From NCBI RefSeq assembly GCF_000969765.1, contig NZ_CP011096.1:434001-498000 (forward strand): a stretch of 64,000 bases of DNA. Direction: 5' to 3'. Origin of the DNA: Mycoplasmopsis synoviae ATCC 25204. GTDB lineage: Bacteria > Bacillota_I > Bacilli_A > Mycoplasmatales > Metamycoplasmataceae. Of this stretch, positions 20,726 to 32,274 are shown piece by piece. The position numbers and the translations under genes are program-made. The number at the start of each line of letters is the position of its first letter. Within the stretch, counting starts at the first letter, position 1. Below the pieces are notes generated by a model. That model worked only from the letters and a program-made list of their open reading frames with translations. It was not told the origin of the DNA and made no database searches.

Positions 20726-21448
20726 TTATATATCAAGGTTATGATATACATCTTGAACGTCATCGTCATCTTTTAACTTGTCTATGAATTCAAGAAGTTT
20801 TTGTTGTTTTTCTTCTGAAACTTCAGCATAAGTATTAGGTAGATATAAAATCTCGCATTGTAGAAATTCTTCAATTTTAAAACTATCTTCTAAAGCTTTT
20901 TTAAGTTGAGAGAAATCTTCTGGATTTGATATAAGCACAAAAGTTTCATCTGTGGTTTCTACTTCTTGAGCTCCATTTTCTAAAGCTACCATCATTAAAT
21001 CGTCTTCAGATAATTCGCCTTTGCTAAACTCTATAATTCCTTTGTGGTCAAAGACAAATGGAATTTGTCCGGTTTTTCCAAGACTTGCGTTTTGCTTATT
21101 AAATAAAGCTGTCATATTAGAACGAGTACGATTTAAATTATCACTAAGAGTAGTTACTATAAAGCTCACTCCTCCACTTAAAGTTGCATTAAAAATAGTT
21201 TCAGTAAAGTTATTTGAATTTTTATCACCTTTTGCCTTTGAAATAGCTCTTTCGATATTATCCTTTGGCATATTTTTAGCTTTAGCCTTTGAAATTGCAA
21301 GCTTTAATGCTGGATTCATTTCAGGATCAAAACCTTTTTGAGCAGCTACAAAAATTTCTTTTGATAATTTTTGGAAAATTTTTCCTCTTGCTGCATCCTG
21401 TGCATTTTTTCTATGTGCAATATTTGCCGAATGTGAATGTCCTGCCAT
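20726..21448 (-). CDS. yebC: YebC/PmpR-family protein
   Basis: 240-residue cytosolic protein. It begins MAGHSHSANIAHRKNAQDAA, the variant mycoplasma form of the MAGHSKWANIxHRK signature, and has KAKAKNMPKDNIERAI and GGVSFIVTTLSDNLNRTRS. The family was long called a transcriptional regulator; YebC-type proteins are now linked to translation through proline stretches, so the precise role here is open. Shine-Dalgarno AAAAGGA precedes the ATG. Confidence 0.94.
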   Translation of the reverse strand: MAGHSHSANIAHRKNAQDAARGKIFQKLSKEIFVAAQKGFDPEMNPALKLAISKAKAKNMPKDNIERAISKAKGDKNSNNFTETIFNATLSGGVSFIVTTLSDNLNRTRSNMTALFNKQNASLGKTGQIPFVFDHKGIIEFSKGELSEDDLMMVALENGAQEVETTDETFVLISNPEDFSQLKKALEDSFKIEEFLQCEILYLPNTYAEVSEEKQQKLLEFIDKLKDDDDVQDVYHNLDI

Positions 21449-21587
21449 TTTTTCCTTTTATTATTAATTGCTAATTTTTAATTTTTTTATTATACCATTT
21501 ACGTATTCTAAAAATTAAAAAATTTTGTTTTTAAAATACTAAAATTAACTATTTTATTTATGCTAAGAAAATAAAAAATGCAAATAA

Positions 21588-21700
21588 ATTTTAGCACTTA
21601 TTACTATAAAGTTATATTTTAATTAGCCTAATTTTAGCACGTTTTGGCTAAAATTATTTAGTTTTTAATTTTAAAATTTCAAAATATAAAGTGCTAAAAT
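21588..21700. repeat. Cluster of ATTTTAGC inverted and direct repeats before the MIP-like gene
   Basis: Within 115 bp: ATTTTAGCACTTA (21588-21600); AATTTTAGC-8 nt-GCTAAAATT (21630-21655), a perfect 9-bp inverted repeat; and AAAGTGCTAAAAT (21688-21700), the reverse complement of the first copy at 12 of 13 positions. The last copy overlaps a TAAAAT -10-like box just before the gene. The 8-nt spacing rules out CIRCE, although TTAGCACTT resembles a CIRCE half-site. This may be an operator array; the regulator is unknown. The rest of 21449-21709 is plain A/T-rich spacer. Confidence 0.7.
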
Positions 21701-21709
21701 ATAAGCATT

Positions 21710-23518
21710 ATGAAAGTAAGATCAAAATTAAAAAAAATTCTAATGGTTACAGCTTTTTTATCTGTATCAATTTTAGCTTCATCATGTAATATTTTTGACA
21801 CTCTTTCATCAAGGCAGAAAAAAGACGAAAAAAAGGACGATAAATTATATTTAAATAAAAATGGTGATCCTGAAGATCAAGATGACCAAAGTAAAAAGCC
21901 TGTAGTTACTCCGCCTGTTACTTTTAAGCCAGAAAATCCTTCTAAGGATCCTATTTCAGAAAAACCACAAGAGCCAGACGCGCCAGAGGCGCCGAGCGCT
22001 GAAAATAATTTCAATATAAATACAGATATTAAAAACTGAGATCAAAAGCTATCAAATGTTCAGCTGCAAAGCATATATAATAACAACCCTCAGCTATCTA
22101 GATTTAACTTTACCAAAGCGCCAGAAAACACTAAGTTTTCAAGCAACGAGGAATATCTAGAAAGCATTTTCAAAAGAACATTTTCAATTAATTTTAATTA
22201 TTCAACTCAAACCATAGCAGGAACTGCTTGAGTTTTAGATTATCACTACGATAAAAATAACCCTAAAGAAATTACCTTATATTTAGCTACTAATTTTCAC
22301 GTAGCTACCAATTTAAGAACTGCTAATGACTATGAATTTTATGTGCAAAATAGTCCAAATCTTGAAAGAGTTAGAAGCGTTGATTTAAGATTTGCCCAAG
22401 ATTGAAGAAATCCAGATACTAGCTATATAACCAAAAGATATACCGGCAGAAACATGCCTAGAAATATCTTTCTAGCTAAGAATTTCATGGACCAAGAAGT
22501 TAGTTCAAGTTATAACGATGGTGGAGGATACTACGCTGATTTTTCAGTAATCGAATGAAAATTTAAAATTTCAGATTTCTATTCAAATTCAACCTTTTTT
22601 ATAAACACCGTAGATCCTTCACTAGATTTATGAGTTAAAAAAATTGAATCAGCTGCCGGTGAAGTTAAAGCCGCAGTTGATAAAAACTTAGGTATTGATG
22701 GCGGGTATTTAAATACCAAAGCTCATGAAGGTTATACTTCGCTAGATTACACTACAATCCAATCAACTTACTATAGCGATCTGTCAAAAACTATAACCAA
22801 TGAAGTTAGATATCCTCAAACAGTTAACGAGATTTTAGAATTCCAAAAAAATGTAAATAATACCTTTACCAATTACATTTATGCATTCCGTCCAGAGTAT
22901 TGATTTTTTGGTGGATATCCATTAATTCCTAACGATGGATTTGTTCCAACATTTAATATTGACTACGATAATTTAACCAATTTAGGATTTAATAAAAACG
23001 ACTACAATCCTGATTTTAAAATTATTTACACTTTAAATAACACCAAAAATACTGATCAAAAAATTAGCTTTAATAACGAACCTACTTATGCCTTTTATGG
23101 AACAGCTTATGAGACTTTCCAAAAGATAAAAATTCATGGTGGAATTTCAGGATCGTTAGTATTAAACGAACAAGGAATTCCGGCTGGAGTATTATACGGA
23201 AGCTTTGTTAACGATACCGAAAAAATAACCAGAAAAGACGGAAGCACACTAACGCTAAATAACGCATTAATGATTCCATTTGCGCAACAAAAAGATATAA
23301 CCTATACAACCTTTGATGGACAAAGTCATACCATTTATGCCTACAATTTAGTCGATGGAACCGATAAAGCCAAATTCCCTCATCAAATAGATTCATTTAG
23401 AGAAAAATTAATTGAAGTTTATGGCCCAAATTATAAAACCAAGCTTTTCCCTAATGGTGTTGGAGTCTTTGATGGACCAAGTAATCACGATATTAATTCC
23501 GAAAAATTTAAAGGATAA
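21710..23518 (+). CDS. DUF31/MIP-like serine protease lipoprotein
   Basis: 602-residue lipoprotein: basic N-terminus, hydrophobic helix, lipobox LASSC (Cys26), then a disordered Lys/Asp/Pro-rich spacer. The body has a chymotrypsin-like triad of the mycoplasma DUF31 type: LATNFHVAT (His197), YYADFSVIEW (Asp277) and HGGISGSLVL (Ser480), with GTAWVLDY before it. DUF31 proteases include MIP, which cleaves host antibody held by MIB; activity on immunoglobulin is an inference for this protein. No MIB-like gene is adjacent. It is surface-anchored outside the membrane. The start has no Shine-Dalgarno sequence and lies 9 nt after a TAAAAT box. Confidence 0.85.
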
Positions 23519-23526
23519 GAAAAATT

Positions 23527-23556
23527 AAAAAACCTCTATTTTTTAGATGGTTTTTT
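23527..23556 (+). terminator. Terminator after the MIP-like gene
   Basis: AAAAAACC-TCTA, short loop, TAGA-T-GGTTTTTT: a 12-bp stem with one bulged T ending in a T run, nine bases after the stop. Confidence 0.75.
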
Positions 23557-23577
23557 AATTTTTAATCATAATAATAA

Positions 23578-24717
<1,140 letters not shown>

Positions 24718-24725
24718 AGGCAAAT

Positions 24726-27362
24726 ATGAATTCAAAAGAAATTAGAAAAGCATGACTTGATTTTTTTGAATCAAAAAATCATTTTATTGTTCCCCCAAAA
24801 TCGCTAATTCCTGTTAATGATAATTCACTTCTTTGAATTAATTCAGGAGTAGCAACGCTAAAGGATTATTTTTCTGGTAAAAAAAATCCGCCATCAAAGA
24901 GAATGGCTAACTCTCAAAAATCAATTAGAACCAACGATATTGAAAATGTAGGAATAACCGCAAGGCACCATACATTTTTTGAAATGCTTGGAAATTTTTC
25001 TATTGGAGATTACTTTAAAAAAGAAGCCATTGAATTTGCCACCGAGTTTGTTTTAGATGTATTAAAGCTTGACAGATCTAGACTCTACTTTACATATTTT
25101 CATGATGATTTAGAAACAAAAAATTTATGAATTTCACAAGGTTTTAAAGAAGAGCAGTTAATTCCAGGTGATAGAAAAACTAACTTTTGAGAAGTAGGAA
25201 AAGGACCATCTGGACCTAACACTGAAATCTTTTACGATCGTGGTGAAAAATACGATCAAAGAGGAATTGAGCTTTTAAAAAACGATATCGAAAATGATCG
25301 TTATATTGAAATTTGAAACATTGTTTTTTCTACCTATAATTCAGATGGCGAAGGTAACTATACCGAGCTTAATCAAAAAAATATCGACACCGGTGCAGGA
25401 CTAGAAAGAATTGTTTCGATTTTACAAGACGCTCCTACTAATTTCGATACCGATTTATTCCTTCCAATAATTCATGAAATTGAAAAATATACAAGCTATA
25501 GATATAAAATAGAAAACTACTTTATAAAAGATATAGCTCAAGAAGAAATTAATTCATATTTTAAAATAATAGCTGATCATATGCGTACAGTAGTTAATGC
25601 TATTGCTGACGGAGAAAAACCATCTAATTTATCAAGAGGATATATTCTTAGAAGATTAATTAGAAGAAGCTATTATAAAGCCATTCAACTTAAAATTACT
25701 AAAAGTCCTTTTTTATATAAATTAGTTGATGTAATTAAAGCATCACTACCTTTCGAATACGATTCAAAAAAGGTAGCTAAAGTAATTAAAGAAGAAGAAG
25801 TTTTATTTAGTCAAACTATTTCAAAAGGAAAAGAAATTTTAGAAAAATTTATCTCAGAAAATTCTTCTAAAGATTTATTTCCAGGTGATCTAGCTTACAA
25901 GCTTCATGAAACTTATGGATTTCCTTTTGAATTAACAGAAGAAATTCTGCTTCAAAAAGATATTAAAATCAACAAAGAAGAATTTAATTTAGCTAAAGAA
26001 AAACACATTGAAGCTTCTAGAAATCAAAAAGAAGCTGGAATGGATAAAGTCATAAATTCACTAGCTTTAATTAAAGCTAAAGAAGATGAATTTATCGGTT
26101 ATGAACACACTAATTCAGTGAGCAAAATTCTTCATTTACTAAATGAAGAAAATGAGCTAAGTGAAAACGATGGAACTTCATATTTAATTCTTGATAAAAC
26201 TCCATTTTATGCAACCAGTGGTGGACAAAAACACGACAGAGGTTACATAGAACAAAATGGAGTAAAGCTTGAAATATTAAATGTATTTAAAGATAAATTT
26301 GGAAACCATGTTCATAAGGTAGTTGGAAAACTTTCTAAAAATTATCCAGTAACTTGCCAAGTTGATTTAAAAATTAGAAGAGGTCTTGAAAGAAATCACT
26401 CAGGAACTCACTTGATGTTTTGTGCGCTTAGAAACGTATTTGGAAATCAAATAAAACAACTAGGTTCAGATAATAACGAAGATAGATTAACCTTTGACGC
26501 ACCTTTTGATGCCAAACCTACTAACGAAGAAATTTTAAAAGTAGAAAATTTAGTAAAAAGTTATATTCAAAAAAAAGTAGATCGTCAATATTTAATAATG
26601 GATATTGATCAGGCAAAAGAAATAAACGCTATTATGACTTTAGAAGAAGCCGAATACATGGATTCTTCTAAACTTAGAATAGTTAATTTCAATGGAATTA
26701 CTGCTGATTTATGTGGTGGGACTCACCTTGAAAACACAAAACTTTTAGAAGATTTTAAAATTACTTCAGTAGAAAAAAAAGCCGCAGGAGTATATAGAAT
26801 TAGAGCTATATCTTCAAAAGAAACAATTGAAAAATATTTAGAAAATCAAAAGCAAGAATTAATGCAGGAGCTTCTTGTTTTAGTTAAAAAACTAAAAGAC
26901 ATGCAATTTGATTTTAAGGTTTCATTAGATGAATCTTTAGAATTAAGCAACCAAATCCAAGAAATTAAAAACTTAACTAATTTAGCTAGTGAAGCTATTA
27001 AAAATAAAATCAAAGAAAACTCTAAAAAAATAAGTATTGATTTAAATGAAATTAAGCTTGAAAATATAAATGGTAATTATTTATATTTAAATGATGAAAT
27101 TTCAAAAGAAGAAATTAAAAACCTATCAGGAGTTATTAGAGAAAAATTTCCAAATGCTTTAGTTATTTTAATTTCTAAAGGCGAAACTCAAAGCGCAATT
27201 TCATTTGCTTCAAAAAAATATAATTCAATTAACGTGTTAAAAGAACTTGCAAATCATTTTGAACTTAGAGGTGGTGGAAATGCAATTCTTGCAATGGGTT
27301 CAATTAAAGATTATTCAAAATTAAAAACATTTTTAAAAGAAAAATATAAATGAGAAAATTAG
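24726..27362 (+). CDS. alaS: Alanyl-tRNA synthetase
   Basis: Class II synthetase with editing activity. At 878 residues it has full length: the N-terminal catalytic core ([40 protein letters not shown], motif 3 region [10 protein letters not shown]), the editing domain with HxxxH (NHSGTHLMF) and CGGTHL, and the C-terminal oligomerisation part ending [15 protein letters not shown] at 27351-27353 is Trp in code 4, so the protein runs four codons further to TAG at 27362 and overlaps ruvX by 13 nt. Confidence 0.96.
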
Positions 27363-27763
27363 GAATTGACTTTGGACTTTCAAGAATTGGTTTTGCAATT
27401 TCAAATGAATCAAATTCTTTTTCACTAGCTCTTGAAAATTTTGACTATGATGGTAGCTATGAAAAAATAATTCAAAAAATCCAGCTATTTTTAGATGAAT
27501 ATAAAATTGACAAATTTATAATTGGCTATCCTTTAAATTCAAGAGGAGAAAAAACTAAAACTTGTTTATTAATTGATGAATTTATAATTCATTTAGAAAA
27601 AAATTTTGATCAAAAAATAAAGCTAATTAATGAATCTTATTCTTCAAGAAAAGCTAGTGAAATTTTGCATCAAGCCAATATAAAAAATAAAAAACAAAAA
27701 GATAAAAAAGATATGCTTGCAGCTAAAATTATTTTGCAAGACTATTTAGATTTATATAAATAA
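27350..27763 (+). CDS. ruvX: YqgF/RuvX RNase H-like resolvase
   Basis: 137-residue RNase H-fold protein of the YqgF family, implicated in 16S rRNA 5' maturation and described as a putative Holliday junction resolvase. It shows [15 protein letters not shown] (first catalytic Asp), FIIGYPLN, INESYSSRKAS (Glu) and KKDMLAAKIILQDYL (last Asp). Downstream of alaS with an overlap, the common Firmicute order. Confidence 0.93.
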   Translation: MRKLGIDFGLSRIGFAISNESNSFSLALENFDYDGSYEKIIQKIQLFLDEYKIDKFIIGYPLNSRGEKTKTCLLIDEFIIHLEKNFDQKIKLINESYSSRKASEILHQANIKNKKQKDKKDMLAAKIILQDYLDLYK

Positions 27764-27770
27764 GGAAAAT

Positions 27771-28442
27771 ATGATTTTTAGTGAAAATGTTAGAAAATGA
27801 CTTTCAATTTCTATAGGAATTGCCTTTTTTATAGCGCTGCTGTCTATAATTATTACTTGAATAATTATTAGAAGAACTAGAAATAGATATTTTGCCAAAA
27901 CGCAGCAAGAAGCTTGAAATCAAATTAACAAACTTCGTGAAGATGTAGGTCAGCTAGATTTTTCACTTATTGAATTATTTAAAACCAAAGCTAACGCATT
28001 TGACATTGAAGGAATTTTAAATACCATTTATCAAAATAATTTTGAAAATAGTTTAATTATTTCTTATAAAGATCACTTTCCTTTTTATTCTATAAATAAT
28101 AAAAACAAAAAAAATACGCTATATTTAGAAACTGAATTTGATTCTTATTCATGAGATTACATCAAAGAAAAAGTGCCAAATAAATTCGAAAAAGATATTA
28201 AAAAATACGATGAAAAATCTCCGCTAAATATGCTTGCGATTTTTTCATCTAAAAATAACCCAATTGAAATTTTTAATAAATTAAAAGATAAATTTACAAA
28301 TGATTCTTTGGTTATTATCAAACATTCAATTCTAACCAAAAGAGAAGTTAAAGAATTAATAGCTTATGCTAAAGACCATAAATTTTTATATGAAATTTCA
28401 CCATTTGGGACTAAATATTTTTTTATGGTAATTAAAAAATAA
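27771..28442 (+). CDS. Membrane-anchored conserved mycoplasma protein
   Basis: 223-residue protein with one N-terminal transmembrane helix (SIGIAFFIALLSIIITWIII) followed by a basic linker and a soluble domain. The C-terminal part (DKFTNDSLVIIKHSIL, EVKELIAYAKDHKFLYE, FFMVIKK) alternates strands and helices like the end of a Rossmann methyltransferase, and mycoplasma proteins of this layout are annotated as putative methyltransferases; I see no clear SAM-binding glycine motif. It follows ruvX by seven bases with AAGGA before the ATG, so it belongs to the mnmA-alaS-ruvX unit. Confidence 0.7.
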
Positions 28443-28466
28443 TTAATGCTAATGTCTATATTTATA

Positions 28467-28472
28467 TATAAT
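28467..28472 (+). promoter_or_regulatory. -10 box for greA
   Basis: TATAAT 24 bp before the greA start, followed by TTAGGA as ribosome-binding site. Placed in the short gap after the preceding gene. Confidence 0.55.
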
Positions 28473-28496
28473 TAAAATTAATATAGTTAGGAATAT

Positions 28497-28970
28497 ATGG
28501 AACAAGAAAAAATTTTTTTATCACAGGAAACTTTAGATAAATATAAAAAAGAATACGAAAAACTTGTAAAAGTTGATCGTGTTGAAATTCAAAATGCTCT
28601 TAAAGAAGCTAGAGCTCAAGGGGATTTATCTGAAAATGCCGAATATGATGTAGCTAGAGATAAACAAGCTGTTGTAGAAGCTAGAATTTTAGAACTGGAA
28701 GGAATTCTAGATAAAGCTCAACTAATTAAACATAAAGATGAAAATACCATTTCAATTGGAAGCAAAGTTACTTTTTTAGATTTAAGCACTAACAAAGAAG
28801 ACGAAGTTACAATAATGGGAATTCATGACGCTGATCCATTTAACAAAAAAATATCAAATTACTCTCCGCTTGCGACTGCAATGATGTCAAAAAAAGAAGG
28901 AGACACTGTGGAAGTTGAAGGATTGGAGAAATACGAAATTAAAATTATAAGTGTTCACAATAGAGATTAA
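28497..28970 (+). CDS. greA: Transcription elongation factor GreA
   Basis: Stimulates transcript cleavage by backtracked RNA polymerase. The 157 residues form the N-terminal coiled coil with the catalytic tip ARAQGDLSENAEYD (two acidic residues) and the C-terminal FKBP-like domain (SIGSKVTFLDL, ISNYSPLATAMMSKKEGDTV). Family length is typical. Confidence 0.96.
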   Translation: MEQEKIFLSQETLDKYKKEYEKLVKVDRVEIQNALKEARAQGDLSENAEYDVARDKQAVVEARILELEGILDKAQLIKHKDENTISIGSKVTFLDLSTNKEDEVTIMGIHDADPFNKKISNYSPLATAMMSKKEGDTVEVEGLEKYEIKIISVHNRD

Positions 28971-29002
28971 CATTTGTAATTTTTTTTATATTAATTTTAA
29001 TT

Positions 29003-29677
29003 ATGTTAATTGGAATTTCTGGAATGATTTCTTCAGGGAAATCAACACTATCAAAAAATTTAAATAAGCATTATAAAAAATCAATGCTACTAAATGAATT
29101 TCAAGAAGAAGATGTAGTCTTTAATACCATGCTTGATTGATTTTATAAAAATCGCCCGCATTTAAATATTGCATTTCAAGCTTATGTTGTTGAAAAACAC
29201 ATTAACGAAGTTCAAAGCATTATCAGAGAATTTAACTCTAAAAATTTAGATAAAAATTCCGACATTATTTTTCTAGATAGATTTGGAGCAGAGCATTACG
29301 TTTTTGCTAAAGTTATTCTAGAAAAACTTCCTAAAAAAATACTTAAAGCTTATGAGGCAATTTTCAAAGAATTAGTTTCTAAAGACGACTTTCCAGAGCT
29401 AGCTATTTTTTTAGATGTATCTTTTGAAAACTTCAAAGAAAGACTTTTCAAAAGAGGTCGGGAAATTGAAATTAACACCTGAAGTCAAAATGAAGAATAC
29501 TTTAAAAAACTTCACGGAGTTTATAAAAAAACCTTTATCGATATCGTTAATAGATATGAAATAAAATACGAAATAATCGATACCAATAATTTAACTCCAA
29601 AGCAAGTTGAATTAAAAGCAATAGAAATAATTAATAAATACAAAGAAGAAAAATATGAAAACACATCCATGAATTAA
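29003..29677 (+). CDS. Deoxynucleoside kinase (dAK/dGK type)
   Basis: Salvage kinase phosphorylating deoxynucleosides. The 224 residues contain the P-loop GISGMISSGKST, the LDRF motif (DRS-like), and the lid motif KRLFKRGREIE with catalytic Arg residues. This pattern is that of the deoxyadenosine/deoxyguanosine kinases of Firmicutes and mycoplasmas; the preferred nucleoside is not readable. One UGA Trp in MLDWFYKNR. It overlaps hpt by 23 nt, forming a purine-salvage pair. Confidence 0.9.
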
Positions 29678-30209
29678 AAAAGTTTTATATAGCCAAGAAT
29701 TTATCGAAGAAAAAATTAAAGCCTGCGCTGATTTTATAAATCAAAAATATAAAGATTCAAAAGATCTGCTAGTTGTAGGACTTTTGAAAGGTTCAGTTCC
29801 ATTTTTAGCATCACTAATTAAAAAACTAGAAGTCGATTTTGCAATCGATTTTATGACTCTAAGTTCATACGCTGGAAAATCAGCTAACACCGGTAATTTA
29901 AAAGTGATAATGGATTTAGATACCGATATTAAAAATAGAGACGTATTAATTGTTGAAGATATAATCGATAGCGGAGTTACTCTTGCTAAGGTTGAAAAAA
30001 TGCTTAAAGAAAGAAATCCAAAATCACTTTCAATAGTAACTTTAATGGATAAGCCTCACAACAGAGAAGTAAATCTTAAAGTAGACTACGCTTGTTTTTT
30101 AGTTGAAAATTACTTTTTAGTTGGCTTTGGTCTTGATTATAAAGAAAAGCTTAGAAATCTTCCTTATATTGGAATCATGGATGAAAAATTTATTGATTTA
30201 AATGAATAA
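29655..30209 (+). CDS. hpt: Hypoxanthine phosphoribosyltransferase
   Basis: Converts hypoxanthine or guanine plus PRPP to IMP or GMP. 184 residues: GLLKGSVPF, the flexible loop with SSYAG, the PRPP-binding motif VLIVEDIIDSGVT and DKPHNR match the family. The ATG lies inside the end of the deoxynucleoside kinase gene; a UGA Trp at codon 6 follows it. Essential for purine supply in organisms lacking de novo synthesis. Confidence 0.95.
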
Positions 30210-30214
30210 TTTTT

Positions 30215-30271
30215 AAAAATCGCTTCAATGCGGTTTTTAATTTTCTAAAAATGCAAATGATCGCATTTTTT
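30215..30271 (+). terminator. Two tandem terminators after hpt
   Basis: First hairpin AAAAATCGC-TTCAAT-GCGGTTTTT (30215-30238); second AAAAATGC-8 nt-GCATTTTTT (30247-30271). Both end in T runs, so the salvage unit is closed off before the hydrolase gene. Confidence 0.75.
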
Positions 30272-30314
30272 GTGCTTAAATTTATAAAAAATAGTAAAAT
30301 AACATCGGAGACTA

Positions 30315-31103
30315 ATGATTAAATACCAATATCCTTATATTTTTAAAAATAACAATAATTTTAAAAATCCGGTGATATTTGTGCATGGTTTTAATTCATC
30401 CCCGAATTGCTTTTCTAACTTTGAGATGTATTGAGAAAAAAGCAATTATTACGCTTTAGCATTTCCTGGAAATAATAATTTAAAGTTATTATCAAACCAT
30501 GAGGCTAGCGTATATCAATACGCAGAGTTATTAGTAGAATTCATCTTAAATAATGATTTAAAAGACGTTATTTTAATTGGTCATTCAATGGGCGGAGGAA
30601 CTATTTCTCTAGCTTATAAAATGCGTCCTGACTTAATCAAAAAATTAATTTTTTTAGCTCCAATGAATAAAACCTCACTATCTTTAAAAGATAACTACTT
30701 TGATAGTTATTTTCCAAAAACATTTCAACAATATTTGAAATTTATCAAAAACCTTTATTATGATCCTAGCTTTATAAACGATTCTTCTTGACTAAAAGAA
30801 CAAGAAAAATTATTTAACTCGCAAGATTATAATAACGAAACAATAACTAAATTAGGTAAAAGTTTACCTGATATTAATTTACATAACGACATCGCTAATG
30901 CTCACCTGGAAATCAAAGTGCCTTCGCTACTTGTTTTAGGTGAAAAAGATGGTGTTATTGATCGCGATTTATGTTTAAGTTATTTTAAAAAACAAGTTAA
31001 AAATATTAAAACTTGTTGAATACCTAAAACCGGACATATGATGTTTAATGAAAACTTCCCAGCTTTTATAAAAATAGTTGAAGATTTTATTTTAGATGAA
31101 TAA
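30315..31103 (+). CDS. Alpha/beta hydrolase
   Basis: 262-residue serine hydrolase. VIFVHGFNSSP forms the oxyanion loop, LIGHSMGGGTISLAY the nucleophile elbow with catalytic Ser, GEKDGVIDRD the acid region and KTGHMMF the catalytic His. Two UGA Trp codons. It resembles the mycoplasma lipase/esterase-like hydrolases; the substrate is unknown. GGAG stands seven bases before the ATG. Its last eight bases overlap the ABC transporter gene, but sharing a function with the transporter is only a possibility. Confidence 0.88.
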
Positions 31104-32274
31104 TAAAAATAAAAGCTTAATTGAAATTAAAAACCTAGAATTTAAATATCATAAAAAAACCATTTTAGAAATAAATAATTTAACAATAAATCAAAATACA
31201 ACCACAGTAATACTAGGACCAAGTGGAAGCGGAAAAAGTACGCTTCTTGACTTAATTAGCGGCTTTAATAAAGCAACTAAAGGTGAAATTAAGATTTTAA
31301 ATAATCCTAAAATTTATGAAATCGGATACATTATGCAAAGTAATAATGTTTATCCTAATATTTCAGTTTTAAAAAATGTTTATTTAAGCGCTAAAAATTA
31401 TCCCCAATGAGTTAAAAGTAATTTAGTTGATGAAATGAAACTGCTTTCTAATTCATTTAATAATTCAAAAAAACAAAATTTAGATTTTTTAATTGAAAAA
31501 TATTATAAAGATTCAAAACTTAGTTTTTGATATTTACTTTTATTCAAACTAAAAATATTTTTCTATTCAAAAAATTTAAAGAAAGCTTATCAAAATTTAA
31601 AAAGATTACTTTTTAAAAACATTTTTTATAAAAAATGAAAAGAAGTAGCTCAAAAATTAGATATCTTATCTTTAGAAAAACAAAAAGCTTCTAATTTATC
31701 TGGCGGCCAAAAACAAAGAGTTGCTTTTGCTAAAGCAATTATTAAAAAAAATAAATTTATTATTTTAGATGAACCATTTTCAGCTCTTGATGCCAAAATA
31801 AAAGAAAGTACTATAAATTGAATTTTAGATCTTAAAAAAGAATTTAATTTATCACTTATAGTAGTAACTCATGACCAACAAGATGCCATGAAACTTGGTG
31901 ATAAAATCATTTTAATAAATGAAGGAAGAATCATTCAGCATTCTTCTCCGCAAGAACTTTATGAAAAACCTTTAAATTTATTTGCAGCCAAATTTATCGG
32001 TTATCCAGAGATAAATTTAATAAAACAAGATCAAAATTATTCATACTATATAAGACATAATAAAATCAAAATAGATGAAAAATCTTTAAAACCAAATGCT
32101 ATAGTTGTTAATAAAAAACACCTTGGCGAAAATATAAACTACACCTTAGAATTTAATAATTTTAAAATCAATTTACTTTCTAAAAATAATTATGAAATTT
32201 CATCAAAATTACATATTAGTTTTGATGATAAAGACATTTTAAAATACAACCAAAAAGGAGAACTTGTTTCTTAA
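31096..32274 (+). CDS. ABC transporter ATP-binding protein, sugar (MsmK/UgpC) type
   Basis: 392-residue ATPase of an importer. Walker [11 protein letters not shown]-loop YIMQSNN, signature [13 protein letters not shown], Walker [14 protein letters not shown]-loop [14 protein letters not shown], then a C-terminal regulatory extension of the MalK kind. Between Q-loop and signature the helical region is enlarged by roughly 70 residues rich in Lys and Phe, an insertion also seen in mycoplasma sugar transporters. The next gene, a permease, begins inside its end. Together with two permeases and a lipoprotein it forms a complete importer. Confidence 0.93.

Noticed and set aside
20292-20744. 150-codon frame on the plus strand across the ZIP gene
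   Set aside because: It is a shadow of the ZIP transporter on the other strand; no ribosome-binding site and no recognisable motif.
21630-21655. Inverted repeat considered as a CIRCE element
   Set aside because: The distance between TTAGC and GCTAA is 8 nt instead of 17, so it cannot be a normal CIRCE.
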